Assembly (NCBI RefSeq): GCF_029867415.1
Contig: NC_081186.1
Coordinates: 22,633,915-22,697,914, forward strand
Direction: 5' to 3'
Source of the DNA: Vicia villosa
Taxonomy: Eukaryota > Streptophyta > Magnoliopsida > Fabales > Fabaceae
Length of the DNA stretch: 64,000 bases
The notes beneath the pieces were generated by a model. That model worked only from the letters and a program-made list of their open reading frames with translations. It was not told the origin of the DNA and did not search any database. This document shows, one piece after another, positions 56,620-64,000 of the stretch (positions are counted from its first letter, which is position 1; each line of letters opens with the position of its first letter). The translations under genes and the position numbers were made by a program.

Positions 56620-56990
56620 AAGCGTTGACCGTCGAGCTCAAACGACGTTAAACAAAGCGCTTGTTGGGAGGCAACCCAACGCAGTAAGTTTTTATTGTTT
56701 TCTCATTTTTAATTTTAGTTTTATGTATCATCAGACCAGTGTGATTGAGCAGGAACAGAAACCTAACCAAAATGCAGCACCGCGCCGCGAGACCTCATAC
56801 CGAGGCACGACACGTTGGCAGAAGCTTTCGCGCGTCGCGACGATGCGAAAGCAGAGTTTTTCCTCTAACCTGCCCTCGGGCGTCGTGCGTACTATGGTTA
56901 GCCGGAGCCCAACCCTCTTCTTTTGGGGGGGTGCAGGTGCTCGACCAGATGAGTTCCTGAAGCGACCAGAGGAGGATAGTGAGCTGTTAT
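56620..56990 (+). other. Athila region downstream of the ORF
   Basis: Contains GCGCTTGTTGGGAGGCAACC (about 56660), a conserved Athila post-pol sequence, and another CpG-rich set with the same spacing as the LTR: CGCGCCGCGA (56781), CGAGGCACGA (56801) and CGCGTCGCGA (56831), i.e. 20 and 30 bp apart. It is cut at 56990 by the Ogre LTR; the 3' part of the Athila element is outside the window or lost. Confidence 0.7.
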
Positions 56991-59900
56991 TGTTATACCC
57001 CAAAATTTGCCCACATCTTTTTTCAAGAAAACTCCAATCTGAAAATTAAAAGTCTCATATAATCATGGATTTTTATTTCAACAAAGATCCTGATATATGA
57101 AATACTTAGTTTTTAGAATTTTTCTTATACAGTAATTTGGCTTGCGGTTGAATTTATTCTTACGCAAACGCCAAATGTTGTTTATTACTTCACACATGCT
57201 ATTTATTTATTTACAGATAAATAGTACTGACACAATTGGTACAGAGTTAAATCTTTTTTGCAGGCGCAGAATCAGGAAACTCAGACTGTACTGGTAACAG
57301 TAAATATTAGTTATTTATTATGTCTGTGTTTTTTCTAACAAGTCATGTAAATAACTTTCATTTTTCACATAAAACAAAAACAACAAAAAAAGAAAATTAA
57401 CTTTGACTGTTGATTTTTCACTCTAACTGCTACGTCAATACCTGAACAGTCAGTTGACAGCCAAACTGCTGGCAGTACAATTCTCAGTGTTTTGTACCAT
57501 CAATCAAATCAATCTTTCACAATTCAAAATTCCAAGATTTTTGTTCTAGAAGTCTTCTGAATATCACGCGATTAGCAGAGACTCAACACTGCACAAAAAT
57601 CAGGTACGCTTAACTGTCTCCTACATAAACAGTCCCTGACCAGGGTTTTCTTGTTTTTACAGGAGAAACAAGTTTTTGAGAGCTCAAATGGATTTCATAC
57701 ACATCCATATATCTCAAAGTACCATCATACAAATTTTCAAACTTCAATTCACTCAGACGCACCGTCAGCAGCTCAAACAGTCAACAGACGACCCGTTTGA
57801 CCAAAAAGTCAACAGACAGTCAAAAATGAAATTTTTTGTCAAAGTCCATATTTTGTCAAAGGATTCATCATTTGATCATTGGATGATCATAATTCATCAA
57901 GGAAAGATCAAAAATCAACAAAACCCTAAGATTCAAAATTAGGGTTTTTGCCTGAAAAGTCAACTCAACTTTGACTGATCATAACTCTCTCATCCTTCAT
58001 CCAAAAAATTCAAACCAAAGATCATTTTGAAGGAAATTCAATTATCTTTCAAATGCCATTGATCCCATGGTCATTGGATTCACCATTTGAAAAATATGAT
58101 CAAAGACATTACAGGTCATTTTCAAAGTCAACAAAAAGACACTTTTTTCAAAAGGACACACAAGGAGCATCAAAAATCATTTTGACATGAGACCAAAGGC
58201 ATTGGTTAGAGGACTCTTTGAGGTTTCCAAAAAGTGCAAGATCTCCTTCATATGACAAAAATTGAGGGATTTACACCTTGTTTAAGTTGGCTAAATTTTG
58301 GAAAATGCATAAAACCAACATTGCTCAAAAATGCATTTTTTCCAAATGGGGCCAAGTTTTCATGGTTCAAACATGTATGCCATGTTATTATGGGCCTCCC
58401 ACGACCAAGACAAGGCCCATACCATTTTTATTCATTTTTTGCTTGATTTTATCTTATTTTAAGATTAAATTAAAAGGAAAATGGATGGATAATGGGTAGC
58501 TTAATTTCCAAGCATGACTCACCCAAGGAATCTTCATCTTTCTGCAGAGGATTGAAGAGCAAGGCAAGTGCATTGAAGACAAGAAGACTTGGTCAATAAT
58601 TCAAAGCTTTTTAATATAAAAAATTCAAGAATTCCACAAAGGCAACTAGATGCTTCTTAGCTTCAATTTTAAGCACTTCAATGCTTATATATAGGCTAGC
58701 ATACTCCAACAATGAGGGAGAACGAAATCATAGCCCAAGCATAGCATAGAAACATCTTAATTCTCACAAAAAATTCCAAACTTTGTAATTTTCATTTTCA
58801 TATTTCCAATCAATATCAATACAAAACAATCATTCAAATCATCCTTTGAGGTCATATAGAGTAAGATTGGTGCACTAAACAAGTCCCTTAATACTCTAAA
58901 CACGTGTATCATAATCTTCATGCTCATAACTTCATAACTTTCGTTTTCCAAATTTTCACGTGAAACAACTTAATCTAATCTTTGATTTAAGTTCCAGACA
59001 TCATTTAGAGTAGATTCAATGTAGATCATGCAAGGTTTCACGCCTCTAACACCTTCCACCATTGTTGGGTGTTTAAACTTGAGAAGCTTCGAGTTACATC
59101 TTCCATGGACTTTTAGCAAAAACTAATGCCACTAATGAATTCAGAGGGTCTTAATTAGGCTATCTGGGTTGTTTGCAACCATTTATTTTCGTGTTTATGC
59201 AGGTTTAATGAAGAAGGAAATCTGGAACCAAAAGCGTTGCCAAAGCCTTGAAAAAACCGTTGCCATAGCTGTGAAGAAGATGATGAACAGTGATTGAGAC
59301 CTGTTGACTTCCACGCGTGCATCCCTGGTTGGCTGGTCAATCTTCAGCGCTCTCTCCCTTGTTTCTATTCGTCCACGCATACATGGTGGGACCAGACTGA
59401 CTCATTGAAAGTCTTTATGATCCCATGTGACCAGTCAATGCAAGACTACCATGTGACTTCCAATCTGAGCCACAAGATCCACTAGCCAGCTCATCCAACG
59501 CACCTGACACGCCAGTACATATCATAGACCTCACATGCATACCACATCTGATTAGTATCCTTTTATTTTCTATTTTTATTTTAATTTCTTTGTTAAATTA
59601 ATTAAAAATAGTTTCGAAAATCCAAAAAATACACAAAAAATATTTTTAGACTTTTAAAATAATATATTATTTTCTGAAATAAAAATATTTTATTTTTATT
59701 CAAAATTTCAATATTTGCATAATTAATTAGTATATATTTATATATTTGCTTTTTAATTATTCTAACCAATCAAAAAATCATAAAAAAAATTGTTCTTTAT
59801 ATAAAATATTGTTTATATATTATAAACTAATTTCGTACATATTTTGAATAATTTTCTCTTTAAGTTTTAATTATTGGTATAATTATTTGCATAATTATGT

Positions 59901-61036
59901 TTTAATTAACTTAAATCAATTTCAAATCAATTCCAAAAATTCCAAAAAAATTAGTCTTGTTTTAAAATTAATTGACAAATATTTTGTACATATTTTAAAC
60001 TTAATTTCTAGGTTTAAATTTATTTTCATCTTTTTTCTTCATTTTAATTTAATTAATCATGCATTAATTATAATTAAAATCAATCATAAAAAATCCAAAA
60101 ACATGCCTTTTATTTTTCTTGCAATTTAAATTCCTAGATAAATGTATAGGATGTCAAATTCATGTAAATAGGCTAGTTTACATTTCTTGCACAATCGATG
60201 TAATAGCGTAGATTTACTTTCCGCACTTTACATTTCCGCATTTTAATTTCCAGCAAATATAAACTGCGTGTATGTCAAAGATAAAATTGAACCGTTAGAT
60301 CACTAACTTCAAAGATAAAATATCTGAATACAAACACAATCACACTTGCACCTCTTAAAGTAATCCCTTCTCATTCTTTTCAAAATCAAAGTCAAAATTC
60401 TACTTTTTCGAGTACAAAATCGAACCTTTTGTTTATATCCGGTGAAAGGATAGATTTTTAAAGGAAATGAGGATAAAGACCTTACAACTCAAGGTAGACC
60501 TCCTAGTTTGCTTGCTCAAATCAAAACAAACAAAATTCTCATACACTGTTGTTTTTCAAAACAAAACTTTCAAAAAAAGACAATACTTTGTATACATCCA
60601 AACACGGATTATTACAAAGTTAACGTTCTTTTCAAAGCATCTTTCGAAAGATAAACAAGCATTTTGTATACATTCACACACGGATCATTACAAAATTCAA
60701 TTTACAAAAGTATTTGAAACCACATATGAGCATTCTAAAGCAATTGAAAAGTGATCGAAAAACAAGTGAGCTAAGCAAACTTAAGAGCCCATGGATAACC
60801 GTGGATACAAAGGGTGCTAACACCTTCCCTTTGTATAACCTACCCCCTTACCCAGAATTTCTTAAAGGTCTTTTTTCTGTTTCTTTTATAAACCTTTCCT
60901 TAATTGGATAAAATAAAAGGTCGGTGGCGACTCTGTGAATTTTCAAAATGCGAAAGCATTAAGCGATAAAAAAGAGTCAGTTCACGTATCTCTCCAGAAC
61001 AGAGGTATGGCCCGAATTAAAAAACGGAGGTCCACA
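56991..61036 (+). repeat. 5' LTR of Ogre
   Basis: 4046 bp from TGTTATACCCCAAAATTTGCC to GGAGGTCCACA. It holds many GTCAACAG/GTCAAAAA-type short repeats (57400-58150), an AT-rich block (59540-60120) and the conserved Ogre end block GGGTGCTAACACCTTCCC (60813). A pair of CGTTGCCA motifs lies at 59235 and 59258. No coding content that I can support. Confidence 0.88.
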
Positions 61037-61040
61037 GAAC

Positions 61041-61058
61041 TGGCGACTCTGCTGGGGA
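61041..61058 (+). other. Ogre primer binding site (tRNA-Arg type)
   Basis: TGGCGACTCTGCTGGGGA, the Arg-tRNA primer site of Ogre elements, four bases after the LTR. Confidence 0.92.
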
Positions 61059-61716
61059 GATACTTTCAAAAAAAACAAAATGTTTTCAAAAGGGATTACC
61101 TTAAGAGAATAGATCACTTCGATGTTTTCAATTGTTTGACTTGATTGCTCTATTTTTCAAAGGTTTGTTTGGGTATTTTGCTTGTGTGAAAGATTCTAAC
61201 CCGAATCTCGAGATACCTTAAGTATATGACAATAGACCAAGGAAACTGTACGGCATGTACCGATACGGTTGATCTGGTAGTCATCGTTAGTGCGATACTT
61301 TGGTTTATACTGATGTCCCTTGAAAACGATCAAGGAGTATATTAGGCTTCCGAAATGTCATTAAACACTAATTTGTCTTAGAACCTTTTTAGTTGAACTT
61401 GACTTGTGGCCTATTAAGTGGCTAGCTTTGAAATTGATCGAAGTTAGTTATCCTCAAGGAATATTTTGATCGGCCGCTCGAGCGCCGTATTGAGATGTTA
61501 CTTCCAAGGATCATAGAACCCGAATACTATTCTAGGACAGGTTTTAACCAACTCAACTTCAGTGGGGAGGGTATCACCTATCAGCTCCATGCAAGCCTTT
61601 AAACCTAAGGCTATTGTTTGATTTGTTTTTGTGTGCCACATGTTTGCATCATAAGCATATCATTTTTGCACCAAACACTTCAAGGATCAAAGAGTTTACC
61701 TTTGTTTTTGCAGGTA
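61059..61716 (+). other. Ogre leader
   Basis: About 660 bp between PBS and ORF1, with no conserved ORF. It ends in a pyrimidine-rich TTTGTTTTTGCAG immediately before GTAATGG, a splice-acceptor-like context at the ORF1 start. Confidence 0.6.
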
Positions 61717-63060
61717 ATGGCTCCCGCCACCAAAGATTACATCCGAATCAACATCTCAACGGTACCATCTGAACTAAAAGACTTAGTGTCAGAATTCCCC
61801 AGGAATGTTCAATTCACCGAAAGGCATGGTCACCTACTCCATTTGGTTACCTCAAAATTTGAAGAAGATATGATACGGGTCCTGTTCCAGTTCTTTGACC
61901 CTGAACATCATTGCTTTACCTTTCCTGATTACCAGTTGGTACCCACTTTGGAAGAATTCTCTGAACTAATTGGATTGCCTGTTCGAAATCGATTACCTTT
62001 CACTGGTTTAGAAAGGATTCCAAAACCTGAAGTCATTGTTGCTGCTTTACATTTGCGGAAATCAGAAATCGAGTCCAATTGGGAAACAAAGAGTGGAGTT
62101 AAGGGTTTGCTTGCCAAGTTCTTGTTGGAAAAGGCTCGACTACTGCTAGAAAACAAAAGTTATCCAGCTTTTGAGGAAGTTATGGCACTTTTGATCTATG
62201 GGTTGGTTTTATTCCCAAATCCCGACCAGTTCATAAGTGTACACATCATCAACCTTTTCCTAATCCGTAACCCGGTACCAACATTGCTGGGAGACATTCT
62301 ACATTCTCTACACACTCGTACCATGAAGAAACGAGGAACTCTCATGTGCTGTATACCACTACTGGCTAGGTGGTTTACATTTCATCTTCCCCGATCAGTG
62401 TTGAGAAATGAACAAAGAATGCAATGGTCTCGCAAGATTATGTCTTTGTCTCATTCAGATATCCGGTGGAACAACTTCTTTCAAAGAGACATTACTATCA
62501 TTGATCATTGTGGAGAGTACCCTAATGTGCCACTCCTTGGCATCAAAGGAGGCATCACTTACAATCCCTCTTTAGCTCTACGCCAATTCGGATATGCAAG
62601 GAGCAACGGTCCTCGTGACATGATTATCCATGGCATTGTGTTTGATTACGAGAATGATTCTCATAGACACCGACGAAGGTTCATACATGCATGGGGCAGT
62701 GTCTATAGAATAGAAAGCAAAACTCTGGGGCAATGGAATTCTATTCCTATGGAACCCTACCTTAGATGGGTCCACACTCATGCTCAGAAACTCCTTATGC
62801 CATATCCTGCTGTTCTACTTGTGACTATTGAACCAGAGGTCGAAGGATATGAACCTCAAGTTATTCTACACCCGGACATGCCAACTGACCTAGAAGAGTT
62901 GCAAAAATCTTGGGTTCAACTCAAAGAGGAAAGAGACACCTTCAAATCATACTGTCAAGACTATGAGAGAAGGATATTGGAGCTCACCGGACAGCTTCAA
63001 GAAGAACAGCAGATCAACACATTCCTGGGGGCAAAGAGAAAGCGTCCACGGGAGACCTGA
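61717..63060 (+). CDS. Ogre ORF1 protein
   Basis: Intact 447-codon frame from ATG 61717 (MAPATKDYIRINIS). The start is chosen because upstream in-frame codons lie in the leader and the family begins with MAP. The N-terminal and middle parts (about 1-370) look like the plant-mobile-domain-type fold reported for Ogre ORF1: LFQFFDPEHHCFTFPDYQLVPTLEEF, the IGLPV block, CCIPLLARWFTFHLP and QRDITIIDHCGEYPNVPLLG. About 400-440 is a coiled-coil-like region (LEELQKSWVQLKEERDTF), and the end is basic (AKRKRPRET). ORF1 is specific to Ogre elements and its function is unknown. No stop or shift is present, in contrast to the following gag. Confidence 0.92.
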   Translation: MAPATKDYIRINISTVPSELKDLVSEFPRNVQFTERHGHLLHLVTSKFEEDMIRVLFQFFDPEHHCFTFPDYQLVPTLEEFSELIGLPVRNRLPFTGLERIPKPEVIVAALHLRKSEIESNWETKSGVKGLLAKFLLEKARLLLENKSYPAFEEVMALLIYGLVLFPNPDQFISVHIINLFLIRNPVPTLLGDILHSLHTRTMKKRGTLMCCIPLLARWFTFHLPRSVLRNEQRMQWSRKIMSLSHSDIRWNNFFQRDITIIDHCGEYPNVPLLGIKGGITYNPSLALRQFGYARSNGPRDMIIHGIVFDYENDSHRHRRRFIHAWGSVYRIESKTLGQWNSIPMEPYLRWVHTHAQKLLMPYPAVLLVTIEPEVEGYEPQVILHPDMPTDLEELQKSWVQLKEERDTFKSYCQDYERRILELTGQLQEEQQINTFLGAKRKRPRET

Positions 63061-63193
63061 AGGATCATTTATTTAATTTCTGTCTTGTAAGCCCAAATGA
63101 GGCAAAGAAAAAAAGAAGCAAAAAAAAAAGAAATAAATTGATTAACTAACGTTTGTTTCTTCTTTAACAAATCTAAACTCTAAGATCCTTGAA

Positions 63194-63310
63194 ACATTGC
63201 ACACACATTTCACTTCATGCATTGCATATACATTTCATACATTGCATTCATATACATTGCACATACATTGCATACACATGGCATCCAGTCATACACATTG
63301 CATAACAGGT
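63194..63310 (+). repeat. CATTGCATACA-type short repeats between ORF1 and gag
   Basis: About ten imperfect copies of (A)CATTGCA(TACA), including CATTGCACAC, CATTGCATATAC and CATTGCATTC. Low-complexity spacer; no ORF. Confidence 0.8.
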
Positions 63311-63359
63311 TCACATGACGGATTTCTCATCTTCTCGCTGTTTATTTCAGTCAGAAGAG

Positions 63360-64000
63360 ATGGAATCTGAAATGAGCATCAAGAATCTCGAAGCACAAAA
63401 TGCCCAAGTTCAAGTGGCAATTCTGGAACTGGCAAAGGGGCAACAAGAACTGAAAGCCCTGATAATCAAGAAGAAAAAGAAGCCCAAAGGATCTATAGGC
63501 GTGAGTCACCTGAAAAGGAAGATCAAAATCCCAGTCAAAAAGTTCAAAAAAGCCACCGATCCCTGAAACAGTCGGTGATGATGAACAAGAAGACAATCAA
63601 AGCAACCAGGGTTCTGCTAAACCCTCTCTCTCCTCAAATGAAGAAAATGATCATTCTGGGGACGAACCGGATAATGAAAAATACCAACAGCTGGAAGACC
63701 GTATGAAAGCTATGGAGATACAAAAAATACCTGGCTTAGATTTCAATGATCTAGGGCTCATCTCGGATGTTGTTATCCCTCCAAAATTCAAAGTTCTTGT
63801 CTTTGCAAAATATGATGGAGTTTCTTGCCCGAAACTACATCTGAGATCCTATGTAAGGAAGATACAACCTCATACAACGGATAACAAGTTGTGGATTCAC
63901 TTCTTCCAAGAAAGTCTGTCGGGTACACAACTCGAGTGGTACTACCAGCTAGAAAATACCAAGGTTCATACTTGGGAAGAATTAGCTGCTGCTTTTTACA
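63360..64000 (+). pseudogene. Ogre gag, 5' part, frame-broken
   Basis: Starts at ATG 63360 (MESEMSIKNLEAQ) with a short coiled coil and a Lys-rich segment (ELKALIIKKKKKPKG). That frame ends in a stop at about 63566. The family sequence continues in another frame from about 63560 (PETVGDDEQEDNQSNQ, then GLISDVVIPPKFKV, FAKYDGVSCPKLHLRSYVRKIQPH and WIHFFQESLSGTQLEWYYQL) to the window end, which is the Ogre gag fold. At least one frameshift therefore lies between about 63490 and 63560. The 3' part is outside the window. Confidence 0.85.

Larger units (their letters stand above)
56991..64000 (+). mobile_element. Ogre (Tat) Gypsy element, 5' part
   Basis: LTR 56991-61036, tRNA-Arg PBS 61041-61058, leader, ORF1 61717-63060, spacer and gag start from 63360, running off the window end. 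A giant LTR of about 4 kb, an extra ORF before gag and an Arg-tRNA primer site are together diagnostic of Ogre elements known from pea and vetch. It is inserted in the Athila element; the right target repeat is outside the window. Confidence 0.93.

Noticed and set aside
56723..57049. 108-codon plus-strand frame across the Athila/Ogre junction
   Set aside because: It crosses an insertion border, is GC-biased by the motif array and has no domain.

Overview
The window is a retrotransposon-packed stretch of plant nuclear DNA. I find no host gene that I can support. The element types are Ogre/Tat with a tRNA-Arg primer site, Athila with a tRNA-Asp primer site, Tekay-like chromoviruses and SIRE/Maximus-type Copia with an env-like ORF. 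Together they point to a legume with a large genome, most likely of the pea/vetch/lentil group (inference). The reading is by eye from sequence motifs; no alignment program or database was used.

Left half (1-26556), nested minus-sense elements. An outer Tekay-like LTR (1-693, 1824-2313, 26315-26556) was split by a solo SIRE-type LTR (694-1818, perfect AATTG duplication) and by Gypsy element 1 (2314-26309, TTATC/CTATC). Element 1 was hit by a SIRE/Maximus Copia (4522-12338, CAGAC/CATAC) inside its integrase. In its 5' LTR it received a young Tekay-like element 2 (16439-24772) with a single uninterrupted 1455-codon gag-pol. Element 2 is joined in tandem to a 606-bp piece of a second copy through a shared LTR. 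Its ORF is open, but the first catalytic aspartate of reverse transcriptase is a tyrosine.

Middle (26557-51725). There is a 172-bp MITE with a 9-bp duplication, two long hairpin MITEs embedded in (TA)n tracts, then a row of decayed Copia elements in both orientations. These include a 3-kb deletion derivative (33212-36208) with a perfect TGTTT duplication, a short-LTR Copia (39401-42720) whose pol is replaced by a chimeric insert, a perfect 3 x 51-bp tandem repeat, a decayed Maximus-like gag-pol (44625-47807) and the 3' part of another minus-sense Copia (47813-51725).

Right end (51726-64000). A minus-sense Ogre-like LTR remnant carries about ten copies of a ~35-bp repeat. It is followed by an Athila element (53544-56990) whose open 523-codon frame joins gag-protease directly to the integrase C-terminal domain. 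The 5' part of an Ogre element follows: a 4.05-kb LTR, tRNA-Arg PBS, an intact 447-codon ORF1 and the start of a frameshifted gag.

The most unusual observation is a shared architecture in the LTRs of unrelated families. Short near-palindromes (CGCGGCGCG type in Tekay element 2 and Athila; AACCGGTTA type in Gypsy element 1 and a Copia) occur as pairs at fixed spacing, and the pairs are themselves repeated: 19/51/19/31/19/51/19, 20/30/20, 22/52/22 and 13/51/13 bp.
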